Source of the DNA: an uncultured Saccharospirillaceae bacterium
GTDB taxonomy: Bacteria > Bacteroidota > Bacteroidia > Flavobacteriales_D > CAJJDF01
Length of the DNA stretch: 64,000 nucleotides
Direction of reading: 5' to 3'
Assembly: GCA_950054195.1 (NCBI GenBank)
Contig: CATLPG010000001.1
Coordinates: 62,001 to 126,000, forward strand
Shown here: positions 1-8,608 of the stretch, piece after piece
How the letters are laid out: each line of letters opens with the position of its first letter
How positions within the stretch are numbered: position 1 is the first letter of the stretch
Notes under the pieces: generated by a model
Told to the model about the DNA's origin: nothing
Seen by the model: only the letters and a program-made list of their open reading frames with translations
Databases searched by the model: none
Translations under genes and position numbers: made by a program

Positions 1-1
1 T

Positions 2-127
2 GATGATACAGTAGTGCTTATTTTCTCTGATCATGGAAGCAAATACCTAAGCAAATTTTACGATACAGAATGGCAAGTAGACAATGGTTTGGAAACTATT
101 GAAAATGTTATTCGGGTTACTGAATAA
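2..127 (+). CDS. C-terminal end of a PLP-dependent cysteine synthase / cystathionine beta-synthase-type protein (partial)
   Basis: Only the last 41 codons lie in the window; the 5' part is cut off by the window edge. The reading frame beginning at base 2 gives a tail with SDHGSKYLSKFYDTEW. This matches the PDxGxRY(L)xKxYxxxW end of the catalytic domain in fold-type II PLP enzymes of the cystathionine beta-synthase / cysteine synthase family. The frame stops about 20 residues later, so no C-terminal CBS (Bateman) domains follow, unlike the longer regulated CBS enzymes. The usual Pro of the motif is Ser here. The family call rests on this short motif alone; the exact reaction cannot be told from the fragment. 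Confidence 0.6.
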   Translation, partial: DDTVVLIFSDHGSKYLSKFYDTEWQVDNGLETIENVIRVTE

Positions 128-167
128 AGAGAATCAACCATTTATTAATAGGTTAAATTAAAAACTA

Positions 168-3100
168 CTACTGTTTAAGTATCTGTTTAGTAAACTCAAA
201 ACCATCTCCTTTAATTTTCAATAGATAAACCCCTTTCTCTTGGTTTAAAGGTATATTGATTATGTTTTTATTCTTTTCCTTCATATAGGATTTGATGAAT
301 CGTCCCTTACTATCATAAATGATTATTGTAGCCTCCCCTTTTACATCCCCCATATTAGCTTGAAAGTAATCGGTAAATGGATTAGGGTAAATAGTAATTA
401 AATCACTTATTGATTCTTCTATGCTGGAACAATTATCTACAGTAACCAAAACAGTATCCTTATCTGAGCATCCTTCTGGAAGATTAAATACCTCAACAAT
501 AAATGTAGAGACTCCAACAGGTAAATTACGACCTACAATTACTGAGCTAGTTTCTCCAGTGTTCCATTGGTAAGCATCATAGCTATTTCCAGCAAATAGT
601 ATTACAGAATCAAAATCACAAATTAATATATCCGAACCTAAGTTGACCGGAATAACAGCAGGAGCTTCAATTACATGAATATCGATTAAGCTATCACAGC
701 CATCAACAGTTGTTAACGTATCAAAAATAACTGTATCCGATAGATACCAATTTCCTTTTACCAGTACACTATCTCCAACACATATGTAAGCGGTATCATT
801 TGTATTAATAGAATTATTAATTGTTATATCATAAATAAAAATGGAGTCGCAACCTTGTTGGGTTGCTACGGTGTCTCTGTAAAAGCCAGAAGCATAAATT
901 ATCTCGCCATTTAAATTAAAACTATCACAGGCTTGAATCATTAATGAATCTGTTAAGGAGTTCACTATTAAAACATCATATACAATTATAGAGTCACATC
1001 CTGCTTGAGACAAAATCGTATCAATATAAAACCCTGATGAATCAATCGTTTGCCCGTTAATTACGGTTATATTACATGAAGTATCTTTAACAGTATCTAA
1101 CGATGAGTAATTAACAACAACCTCATAAATATAGATAGAGTCACAGCCATTTGAACGAACTAAGGTATCGTAAAAAGTACCTGTTGTGGTAATTACATTG
1201 CCTAAAACCGTAAGTAAGCTATCACATACTATTTGGCTAACCGTATCATAAGATGATTTTTTAATAAATAGATCATAGACAATGACCGAGTCACAACCCT
1301 CAATCGTTGGTACAGTATCTAAATATATTCCAGAGCTATCATATGTTTTTCCGCTTACCGAGATATAAGTGTCACAAACCGTATCCACTATAGTATCTAA
1401 ATAGCTTGGGTAAATGGTAACATGTGTAACAACAACACTATCACAACCTGTTAAAGTTGTTAATGTATCATTATAAAACCCACTCGTATCAACCCATAAA
1501 CCAGAAGCAATTTGAACAGAATCACATCCATTGGCAACTACTGAATCTAATGTAGCATTATTAACCACTAGATCATATACAATTACCGAATCACAATCCA
1601 TTGCATTTAGAATAGTGTCGTTATAGATTCCTGAGACAATAATAGTTTTTCCACTAGCAGTTATTAAACTATCGCATACCGTATCAATTACTGTATCAGT
1701 TGTGGCATAATTTACTGTGATATTATACACAATTACCGAATCACAGCCCATACTGTTTAAAATAGTATCGAAATATATTCCTGTTGCATTAATTAGTTTA
1801 CTATTAACCGTCAATAGGCTATCGCAAACTGTTTCTATAAGAGTATCGGTACTCGCATAGTTGATCCTTATATCAGTATATACAATGGAATCACATCCAA
1901 ATTGACTATTTAAACTATCAACTAAAAGTGTATCGGCATAATACCAGCCACTGTTAAACAGTAAACTATCGCATGAAGTAAGTGTATTCGTATCATTATA
2001 GCTCAACCAAATGGTAATATCATAAACCACTACGCTATCACATCCATAAAAAGAGGTTAGCGTGTCTGTTACAACAGTATCTGTATAATATATTTCTCCA
2101 TTAATTAGTATGCTATCGCATTGTGAAACCATTACAGAATCTAAAGAAGTGTTTATTGAAACACGGTAATAAATAATACTATCGCACCCGTTTGAAGATA
2201 ATCCAATCAATGTATCTCTTACTGTTGTATCTGAGAAATAAGTATTGCCCAGTACTATAACACTATCACAACCAATGGTATCTACAAACGTTTCTCCAGG
2301 AGGACAAAGTTTCCATAGCTCTCTTCCATTAACGGTTTCTTCTGCAGAAGAATATATCTCCCCATTGTAAACCATAGATGATCTGTGATCCAAGCCCGCT
2401 GATCCAACAATATAATCACTGAGTAGCCTTGGATTATTTATTCCATCATACACCCAATACTCTCTTCCATGGATTCCATCATTTGCAGTAAAATATAACT
2501 TACCATAAGCAACAACAAAGTCTGAAGGATTTGAACTTCCTGATAAATTAATATCAAATAAAACAGCTGTATCTAAAACAGCATCATACATCCAAAGCTC
2601 TATTCCATTGGTTCCATCATCTGCAGAGAAAAACAACTGATTATTATAAACAATTAAACCTGCTGGGTTGCTATTAAAAAAACCGGGTCTAATGTCAGCT
2701 ACAACAGTATCGTTAATACCATCAAACTTGTAAAGCTCGTTACCAACTATTCCATTGTTAGCTGCAAAGTATAACTCACCATTGTAATTAGTTAAAAAAG
2801 TTGGCGTTGCATTTGGCTTACCTGGGTAGATATCTAACACAAGCTTTACTCCTCCTGTATCAGTATATTCGTAAAGTTCGTCTCCAAAATTAGTATCAGT
2901 AGCAGAAAAATAAAGTTTATCATTAAACACTTCTTTTTGACTTGGAGAACTATTTAATGGTCCAGCAAAAACATCTTCCACTAAAACAGGCGAAGAAATA
3001 CCCTTATACTTCCATAACTCTTCCCCAACAATAGAGTCATTGGCTGTAAAATATAAGGTGTCATCATAAACAATAAAGTCTTCTGGGTTGCTTCCTGCTA

Positions 3101-3473
3101 TTGCATTGAGGCTTGCAACCAAGGTAGGTGCTAATACGCCATCGTATTCCCAAAGTTCGAAACCATTAGTACCATCATCAGCTCTAAAGTAAAGTTTCCC
3201 GTTAAATTCAGTGTAAAACCTTGGTAAACTGTTTGGCTTTCCCGTGTTTATATCAGCAACTAATGAGGCACTTGCTCCATCAAATTCCCAAAGTTCAAAA
3301 CCTGTATTAGCTGTATCTAATGCAGTAAAAACGATTTTTCCATTAAATGTTGTAAGGTATAAAGGGAAAGATCCTGCAGCTCCAGGAATAATATCTTCTA
3401 CTAAGGACAATTGACCATACCCAAAAACAGACGATAACAGAGTTAAGAATAACAGTATTTTTTTTGCCAACAT
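168..3473 (-). CDS. Secreted repeat protein with ELW-type repeats, 11 Cys-paired repeats and a type A T9SS sorting domain
   Basis: An 1101-residue exported protein with a signal peptide (residues 1-20, MLAKKILLFLTLLSSVFGYG). Residues ~25-390 hold eight repeats of the form YNGxLYFxAxDGxxGxELWxYDG, probably beta-propeller blades. Residues ~399-936 hold eleven units of ~49 residues, each with a CDS motif and a second GCDS(I/V)xVYD motif, so two Cys per unit. A short bridging domain (~945-1015) precedes a C-terminal secretion domain beginning near IYPNPFTDYF and ending in KQILKQ. That end is the type A T9SS signal, so the protein should cross the outer membrane through T9SS and be released or anchored at the surface. 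Function unknown; adhesion or surface matrix is a guess. It precedes no obvious partner and is not tightly coupled to the gene upstream of it. Confidence 0.88.
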   Translation of the reverse strand: MLAKKILLFLTLLSSVFGYGQLSLVEDIIPGAAGSFPLYLTTFNGKIVFTALDTANTGFELWEFDGASASLVADINTGKPNSLPRFYTEFNGKLYFRADDGTNGFELWEYDGVLAPTLVASLNAIAGSNPEDFIVYDDTLYFTANDSIVGEELWKYKGISSPVLVEDVFAGPLNSSPSQKEVFNDKLYFSATDTNFGDELYEYTDTGGVKLVLDIYPGKPNATPTFLTNYNGELYFAANNGIVGNELYKFDGINDTVVADIRPGFFNSNPAGLIVYNNQLFFSADDGTNGIELWMYDAVLDTAVLFDINLSGSSNPSDFVVAYGKLYFTANDGIHGREYWVYDGINNPRLLSDYIVGSAGLDHRSSMVYNGEIYSSAEETVNGRELWKLCPPGETFVDTIGCDSVIVLGNTYFSDTTVRDTLIGLSSNGCDSIIYYRVSINTSLDSVMVSQCDSILINGEIYYTDTVVTDTLTSFYGCDSVVVYDITIWLSYNDTNTLTSCDSLLFNSGWYYADTLLVDSLNSQFGCDSIVYTDIRINYASTDTLIETVCDSLLTVNSKLINATGIYFDTILNSMGCDSVIVYNITVNYATTDTVIDTVCDSLITASGKTIIVSGIYNDTILNAMDCDSVIVYDLVVNNATLDSVVANGCDSVQIASGLWVDTSGFYNDTLTTLTGCDSVVVTHVTIYPSYLDTIVDTVCDTYISVSGKTYDSSGIYLDTVPTIEGCDSVIVYDLFIKKSSYDTVSQIVCDSLLTVLGNVITTTGTFYDTLVRSNGCDSIYIYEVVVNYSSLDTVKDTSCNITVINGQTIDSSGFYIDTILSQAGCDSIIVYDVLIVNSLTDSLMIQACDSFNLNGEIIYASGFYRDTVATQQGCDSIFIYDITINNSINTNDTAYICVGDSVLVKGNWYLSDTVIFDTLTTVDGCDSLIDIHVIEAPAVIPVNLGSDILICDFDSVILFAGNSYDAYQWNTGETSSVIVGRNLPVGVSTFIVEVFNLPEGCSDKDTVLVTVDNCSSIEESISDLITIYPNPFTDYFQANMGDVKGEATIIIYDSKGRFIKSYMKEKNKNIINIPLNQEKGVYLLKIKGDGFEFTKQILKQ
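820..2290 (-). repeat. Tandem ~147-bp repeat block encoding Cys-paired units
   Basis: Within the secreted protein gene, the coding sequence is a tandem array of eleven units (the last one runs a little below 820, to about 665). Each encodes CDS...DT(L/I)...GCDS(I/V)xVYD...DT. The units are strongly related in protein but divergent in DNA, so this is an old protein-level array and not a recent expansion. The reverse-strand motif for GCDS (cacaaccat-like) recurs at roughly regular 140-150 bp spacing. Confidence 0.75.
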
Positions 3474-3492
3474 ACTAGGTTTTAGATTTCAG

Positions 3493-3500
3493 CAAATATA
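3493..3500 (-). promoter_or_regulatory. Bacteroidota -7 box (TATATTTG) for the secreted repeat protein gene
   Basis: On the minus strand TATATTTGC lies 20 bp upstream of the ATG at 3473 and fits the TAnnTTTG consensus exactly. No clear TTG is seen at the -33 distance, so only half of the promoter is supported. Confidence 0.45.
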
Positions 3501-3579
3501 GGGAACAATTTATTTGAATGGTAGCTATTTAAGCTGCGAAAGGTAACTTACTCTTTAACCCTTGATTTTATTGCACATA

Positions 3580-6500
3580 TTAGAAAAAAGCTCTTAACTC
3601 CATAGTACCTGCATGAATAGTTTTGATTCCTTGAGGCTTTCTGCCGTTATAATTAATCGTTAAGCTTAAGTTTTTTCCTATTTTTTTATTTAGAAGGACT
3701 TCCCAAGTATAGTTTCTTCCGTTCTTCAAACCTTCAAGCATTTCATATTCTACCGAAGAGTTTGTTTCTCCAATATAGTTTATCTCCACTAAATTAAACC
3801 GTGTAGTAAAGTTGACACTATTTTGCAAAGCATAAGAAACTTCGGCTCCTACATTGTGAATTTCAGCATACTGATAACTTAGCTCATTATTTTTAATTTT
3901 ATAGGTATAACTAACGTTTCCAAACTGATTAAATTCTTTTTGATACGTTGTTTTAAAAATAGCTTCTATATAATTTATCTTATAATTTCTATTTGAGGTA
4001 AAATCAGAATACAACTCTTTTGTTCCCCATTCATTATCTAAATTAAACAGTGTTTTCTTTAACTTATACCGGGCATTCGTAAACTGAAAAAATTGTGCTC
4101 TAGAATCAAAACCATTGGCGAGCAATGTTTTACTTGAGTTTTGTTGAACCCCATAATTAAACCCATATTTATAACCTGTTCTGTTAAAAAACATGGTTGA
4201 TCGCATTTGCTGTGAAATAGCTAAAAGTGAACTATCAGTAATGTTATCATTAATTGGGTTGGCTATAACTTCCAATCGATTATCGGTTATCTTTCGATCT
4301 ACTTTATAATTAGTTGTATTTGATATTTTCGATATAAATTTCAACCCCTTGGACTTACTTTTACGAAGCAATTGCTTAGGATCTATCCTCACTGATTGAC
4401 TAAACTTGTTTGTAAAAGCGGTGATATAGTTATTGCTTTGAGTAAATACTCTAATATAATTCGCTTGATCCTGAAACTGGGCAATCTCAAACTCATTAAG
4501 CTCCTTAACTCCATTGTCATTATAATCTATCCAAGTATAATTACCCTGCCCAGGATTAACCTCTATGTATAAAAATTCACGTTGTTGCTCCAATCCTGAA
4601 CCTATTTCATAATAAGTGTTTAACTGAATCAACCGTTTAATGAAATTGGTTGAAAAATCTGTTTGGTTTACAAATGTTTTTTCTGGAAGCTTTCCAATCG
4701 TTGAATCCAAAATTGTAATGGTACGATAGGCTGATTGCCCCGATAGTTTTGTTCTATTATTTTTGGTTTGGTAATTATAACTCAACCCATAATCGTTGGA
4801 CACAAGGGATCTTCTGAGTTCGTCTTCTTGCAATGTCTTTTCATTTCTCAAACTTCCATATAAACGGTACATAAACGAACTACTATCGCCATTTTGGATA
4901 AATACTTTACCATCAAAAAACTGGTAAGATGTATTTAATAATGAATCATCCAATCGAAACAAGTTATTTTCCATTTCATCCTCATAACCCAATTGAAAAA
5001 AAGAAAATCGTTTAATAACAGTTGATTTATGTCTGTAAAAATTTGTGTTTATAGTAGCTTCTGTTTGTAAGTAGCTTCCTTGATAATCCACAAGCAAAGG
5101 TTTAGTGTTTGAACTAAAAGACAAGTTGTTTTTAATGCCCTGAAACAAGGAGTCTATTAAAAATAAATCAAATTTATACCCTAAATCAAATGCTTTATTC
5201 TTCGATAAATTAAAAGCTGTGTATCCTAATGTTTGATTTTTATTGGTTACCACATTTGTTAAGTTCCAATTTCTTGAAAACTCTATCGGACGGTAAATTT
5301 CAATAAACTCAAAATTCTCATTAATAAACTCAACTTGACTTTGGTTCTTAACCTTCCATTTTTTTGATAATGCCTTTGCGTAAGACACCCCTAACTGACC
5401 TCCAAACCCTACATTGTCTTGATTACCTTCTTTTGAAAATGTATTAACATCATAAGTAGATAATGCCAGCGTTGAATTAATGCTGAAATCTTTTGAAAAG
5501 AGATACTTATTATCAAATGTGAGAAGCTGCTTTCTTTTAGGTGCTACTAATAATATAACAGGTTCGTAATTTCCATTTCTTATAATTTGCCCTGATACAG
5601 TATCTGGATTTACCCATCGATAAACCCTACCAAAAGCATTAAATCCATTTAATATGTAATCTCCATTACCGTTACCAACATTCGAAAATCTTAGCCTAAA
5701 CCTAAGGGTATCTTCGTTATCCGACTGAACGTATATTTGGTAACCTAAGCTATCTATTTTCTCGTACAAAACTGCATTTTCTTCGCCTAAAACAGAATCT
5801 TCCTTGTTAACAAACGCTTGATTTACTTGGTCTCCAACATTATTTAAAACTTGCTTTTCTATATCATCTAAATCTTGCTGCAGCGGTTGGTTTTTATGAT
5901 CTTGTTCTGCATAATACTGGAAAGATGAAGTCCATTTCTTTGTGTTATAGTCGGCCCTTGCTGTTACCAATGAACGTAGGTAGTTTTGATCCGCATATTG
6001 AAATTGCACCACAATTCTTTTGTTCTTTGTGATGAGCTGCTTTGCCATAAAGGTTATCTCTGCACTGTTATAATCTATCGTATAATCTTTATTTTGACCT
6101 CTTTCCAAAAGCTTGCCATCAATAAAAACTTGTTCTGTGCCTGATAAAACAATAATGGTTAATTCATTTTCAGCCCCAATTAGCTTATACGGACCTTGAT
6201 TCCCTTCAACTCCTTGCACCCTGTTGGTTGCAAATTTACCTCTTGATATTGCTACATCTGTTTTTCCTGATAAAGTTGAACTATCAGATAACTTAATATT
6301 TCTTTCAAACGATAAGCCCTTAGCCTTTTTATTGTATTTCATAAAATAGCCATCATTACTACGTGTAATGTAATCTCCTGCTACTAACTTCCATTTTTCC
6401 TTGTTGAATAACTGGATAAAAACCTGATCAAAATCTTGTAGTTGCTGCGTATTCCCATCAGGTTGTATAGGTATATTATCATCTGTAATAGATGCTAAAA

Positions 6501-7014
6501 CCTCAATATCCTCTGTTATTTTGCCCGAAAGCTGCAAGTTGAAGTTTGAGTTTACTCCCAAATTTTGGTTATTGCCTACGGATATTCCTCTGGATATACT
6601 TCCAGATTTTGTTAAACTATTTATTCCAATAATATCTCCTTGTTGATTGGTACTACTTTCTGGTGATCGAAAAGGATTTTTATATACATAGCGATCAGCA
6701 ATAATTGAAGTATCTCTTAATGATTTTTCAAAAGACCAATCAAAATCAAAAACCTTGTAACTTAACGTTAGTTTTGTTGGCTTAGTGCCTTTCCAAACAA
6801 ATAACGATTGAGCATAATTAATCGTATAAATGGAGTCTACTACCTCACCACTTGCATCGCTTACTTTTAATGAGCCTGGAACAATTACTAGGGAATCAAG
6901 CTTGGTTGAATCACTAACAATTTCCACAGACCTTTCTATACTGTTTGTTTGAGAGGAAACAGTACGTATACACAAGCAAAAAATTAGTAATATGACAACC
7001 CGAGGTGTATTCAC
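3580..7014 (-). CDS. Large outer-membrane beta-barrel-type protein of unknown function
   Basis: An 1144-residue exported protein. The start is GTG at 7014; no in-frame ATG precedes the signal peptide (about residues 1-21, ending near TVSSQ). Residues ~125-225 form a motif-rich block (GSISRGISVGNNQNLGVNSN, then LQLSGKITEDIEVLASITDD and later QVFIQL). From about residue 350 onward, alternating polar/aromatic strands with many Tyr/Asn turns suggest a large barrel, ending in a strand with terminal aromatic residues (MELRAFF). I recognise it only as a widespread Bacteroidota type of uncharacterised envelope protein. It resembles SprA in style of sequence but has about half of SprA's length. There is no enzyme motif. 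It is transcribed divergently from the pseudouridine synthase gene. Confidence 0.7.
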   Translation of the reverse strand: MNTPRVVILLIFCLCIRTVSSQTNSIERSVEIVSDSTKLDSLVIVPGSLKVSDASGEVVDSIYTINYAQSLFVWKGTKPTKLTLSYKVFDFDWSFEKSLRDTSIIADRYVYKNPFRSPESSTNQQGDIIGINSLTKSGSISRGISVGNNQNLGVNSNFNLQLSGKITEDIEVLASITDDNIPIQPDGNTQQLQDFDQVFIQLFNKEKWKLVAGDYITRSNDGYFMKYNKKAKGLSFERNIKLSDSSTLSGKTDVAISRGKFATNRVQGVEGNQGPYKLIGAENELTIIVLSGTEQVFIDGKLLERGQNKDYTIDYNSAEITFMAKQLITKNKRIVVQFQYADQNYLRSLVTARADYNTKKWTSSFQYYAEQDHKNQPLQQDLDDIEKQVLNNVGDQVNQAFVNKEDSVLGEENAVLYEKIDSLGYQIYVQSDNEDTLRFRLRFSNVGNGNGDYILNGFNAFGRVYRWVNPDTVSGQIIRNGNYEPVILLVAPKRKQLLTFDNKYLFSKDFSINSTLALSTYDVNTFSKEGNQDNVGFGGQLGVSYAKALSKKWKVKNQSQVEFINENFEFIEIYRPIEFSRNWNLTNVVTNKNQTLGYTAFNLSKNKAFDLGYKFDLFLIDSLFQGIKNNLSFSSNTKPLLVDYQGSYLQTEATINTNFYRHKSTVIKRFSFFQLGYEDEMENNLFRLDDSLLNTSYQFFDGKVFIQNGDSSSFMYRLYGSLRNEKTLQEDELRRSLVSNDYGLSYNYQTKNNRTKLSGQSAYRTITILDSTIGKLPEKTFVNQTDFSTNFIKRLIQLNTYYEIGSGLEQQREFLYIEVNPGQGNYTWIDYNDNGVKELNEFEIAQFQDQANYIRVFTQSNNYITAFTNKFSQSVRIDPKQLLRKSKSKGLKFISKISNTTNYKVDRKITDNRLEVIANPINDNITDSSLLAISQQMRSTMFFNRTGYKYGFNYGVQQNSSKTLLANGFDSRAQFFQFTNARYKLKKTLFNLDNEWGTKELYSDFTSNRNYKINYIEAIFKTTYQKEFNQFGNVSYTYKIKNNELSYQYAEIHNVGAEVSYALQNSVNFTTRFNLVEINYIGETNSSVEYEMLEGLKNGRNYTWEVLLNKKIGKNLSLTINYNGRKPQGIKTIHAGTMELRAFF

Positions 7015-7019
7015 GCTTT

Positions 7020-7027
7020 CAAATCTA
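7020..7027 (-). promoter_or_regulatory. -7 box TAGATTTG immediately upstream of the GTG start
   Basis: The minus strand carries TAGATTTG, an exact TAnnTTTG match, only six bases before the GTG start codon at 7014. If it is used, transcription would begin at or next to the start codon, implying a leaderless or nearly leaderless mRNA. No good TTG -33 element was seen. Confidence 0.35.
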
Positions 7028-7164
7028 CGATTAAACCCTAAAAATGTTGTTCAGACAACCATGTTATTCCACTGTTTTGCCGTTCAATAACAATCTTACA
7101 CCTTTAGATAACTTGCAAACAAAAGGATTGTTTACTTTTACATATACATTTAACCATATTTAAA

Positions 7165-7953
7165 ATGGATAATAACAAAAAAAGACACTATTCTCCTAAA
7201 AAGAGAACCAACTCAAAAAGTAATGCTAAACGATCATCAGATGGTAAAGTGAGGCTAAATAGATTTCTAGCTCAAGCAGGGATTTGCTCTAGAAGAGAAG
7301 CCGACACGCTTATATCCACTGGGTTGGTAATGATAAACGATAAAACTGTTACCGAGCTAGGAACTAAGGTTGATCCTACAACAGATCGAGTAAAATATGA
7401 TGGTAGAGAAATTAAATTTGATACTCTTAGGTATTTTGTATTAAATAAACCAAAAGATTTCATTACCACATCCAAAGATCCTCAAAACAGAAAAACGGTA
7501 ATGCACCTTATTGAAAACGCTTGCATTGAGCGCATCTACCCAGTAGGAAGATTAGATAGAAACACATTAGGTGTTTTACTTTTTACAAACGATGGTGATT
7601 TAGCAGAAAAATTAACTCATCCAAGAAATAATATTTCTAAAACGTATTTAGTAGAGTTGAATAAAAAATTCGAAGCCGATCACTCGAAAGAAATATCTAG
7701 TGGTATTGAGCTTGAAGATGGACAAATCCATGCTGATGATCTATATTTTCCAAACAAAAACGATCGAAAAACAGTTGTTATAACTATTCACTCTGGAAAA
7801 AACAGAATTGTAAGACGAATTTTTGAACACTTCGATTATCAAATAAAAAAACTTGATCGTATTGATTTTGCAGGAGTTACCAAAAAAAACCTAAAAAGAG
7901 GTCAGTGGAGACCTTTAGATGAAAAAGAAGTTGGTTTTTTAAAATTATTGTGA
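7165..7953 (+). CDS. 16S/23S rRNA pseudouridine synthase, RsuA/RluB/RluE/RluF family
   Basis: Converts specific uridines in ribosomal RNA to pseudouridine. The 262-residue protein has a basic, low-complexity N-terminal tail (residues 1-28, Lys/Arg/Ser rich). An S4 RNA-binding domain follows (about 29-75, with VRLNRFLAQAGICSRREAD), then the catalytic domain with the RsuA-family motif VGRLDRNTLG, where D131 is the expected catalytic Asp. The C-terminal IHSGKNRIVRRIF block is also typical. The ATG at 7165 follows an A-rich leader (catatttaaa). Which uridine it modifies cannot be decided from sequence; RluB-like is most likely by length and the basic tail. Confidence 0.9.
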   Translation: MDNNKKRHYSPKKRTNSKSNAKRSSDGKVRLNRFLAQAGICSRREADTLISTGLVMINDKTVTELGTKVDPTTDRVKYDGREIKFDTLRYFVLNKPKDFITTSKDPQNRKTVMHLIENACIERIYPVGRLDRNTLGVLLFTNDGDLAEKLTHPRNNISKTYLVELNKKFEADHSKEISSGIELEDGQIHADDLYFPNKNDRKTVVITIHSGKNRIVRRIFEHFDYQIKKLDRIDFAGVTKKNLKRGQWRPLDEKEVGFLKLL

Positions 7954-7959
7954 TTCACT

Positions 7960-7988
7960 TTGAAGAATGAGATAAACAAATATATTTG
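7960..7988 (+). promoter_or_regulatory. Promoter of the TerB-like gene (TTG-N18-TATATTTG)
   Basis: TTG at 7960-7962 and TATATTTG at 7981-7988 are separated by 18 bp, close to the Bacteroidota sigma-70 (SigABfr-type) arrangement of -33 TTG and -7 TAnnTTTG. The ATG follows at 8010, so the leader would be about 15 nt. It lies just after the stop of the pseudouridine synthase gene, giving the next gene its own promoter. Confidence 0.7.
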
Positions 7989-8009
7989 CGTACACAAAAA
8001 AAGAATTAA

Positions 8010-8426
8010 ATGTCAATAGCTGATATCTACGAAAGCGGAGAACAAAAACAAAACAAATCTCACTTAGAAAATTTAATTGCCATTGCTCAGGTTGATGGTA
8101 ATATTGATGAAACTGAAAAAGTTTTGCTTGCAAAATTTGCTGATCGACTCAACATCGATAGGAGTACATTTAATGAAATGATGAACCATGTAGCTAGCTA
8201 TAATGTTATTCCTCCTTTTGATAAAGTTGATCGTTACAAAATGCTTTATAGTTTGGTTAGCCTAAGTTTAGCAGATAGTGTTTTAGATGAAAAAGAAGTT
8301 TCATTATTAGAAAGATACGCTATTGGACTAGGGTATACAGAAGAGAGAGCCAATGAATTGATACAAAAATCAATCAGCTGGGTATCTAACGACATTTCTT
8401 TCGAAGAGGCTTTCGAAAATATTTAA
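8010..8426 (+). CDS. TerB-like (tellurite resistance/DjlA N-terminal type) helical protein
   Basis: A 138-residue soluble all-helical protein with two similar halves. Residues ~22-50 read LENLIAIAQVDGNIDETEKVLL and residues ~85-110 read LVSLSLADSVLDEKEVSLLERYA. The paired pattern 'DGxIDExE' and 'DxxLDxKE' is the hallmark of TerB/DjlA-N type acidic domains, which probably bind metal. There is no signal peptide or membrane segment, so it is cytoplasmic. The precise role is unknown; TerB-like proteins are linked to stress and membrane-associated complexes. It has its own promoter and a strong terminator behind it, so it is a monocistronic unit. Confidence 0.7.
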   Translation: MSIADIYESGEQKQNKSHLENLIAIAQVDGNIDETEKVLLAKFADRLNIDRSTFNEMMNHVASYNVIPPFDKVDRYKMLYSLVSLSLADSVLDEKEVSLLERYAIGLGYTEERANELIQKSISWVSNDISFEEAFENI

Positions 8427-8446
8427 TCAACAACTATTTTCTCTAT

Positions 8447-8478
8447 AAAAACCTACTTGTTAAACAAGTAGGTTTTTT
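8447..8478 (+). terminator. Intrinsic terminator after the TerB-like gene
   Basis: A perfect stem, acctacttgt (8451-8460) with acaagtaggt (8464-8473), has a 3-nt loop. Flanking A and T runs extend the pairing (8447-8450 with 8474-8477). The T-run follows directly. The A-tract/T-tract symmetry would allow it to work in both directions. Confidence 0.9.
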
Positions 8479-8608
8479 GTTTCAAGCAATTCTCTATAAG
8501 TAATTAATCTAGAACAATTCTAAATAAGAGCTACCCTTTTTTTGTATTTGTAAATGTTCTCGAGCAGTCTTAACTTTATTAAGTATAATCTTAATTTAGT
8601 AAACTGTC

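Noticed and set aside
820-2290. Regularly spaced repeats as a possible CRISPR array
   Set aside because: The repeats are ~147 bp apart, differ in DNA sequence, and lie in an open reading frame; there are no short identical repeats with unique spacers and no cas genes.
3580-7014. Calling the 1144-residue protein SprA
   Set aside because: SprA is about twice as long and I cannot confirm homology beyond general style; left as unassigned.
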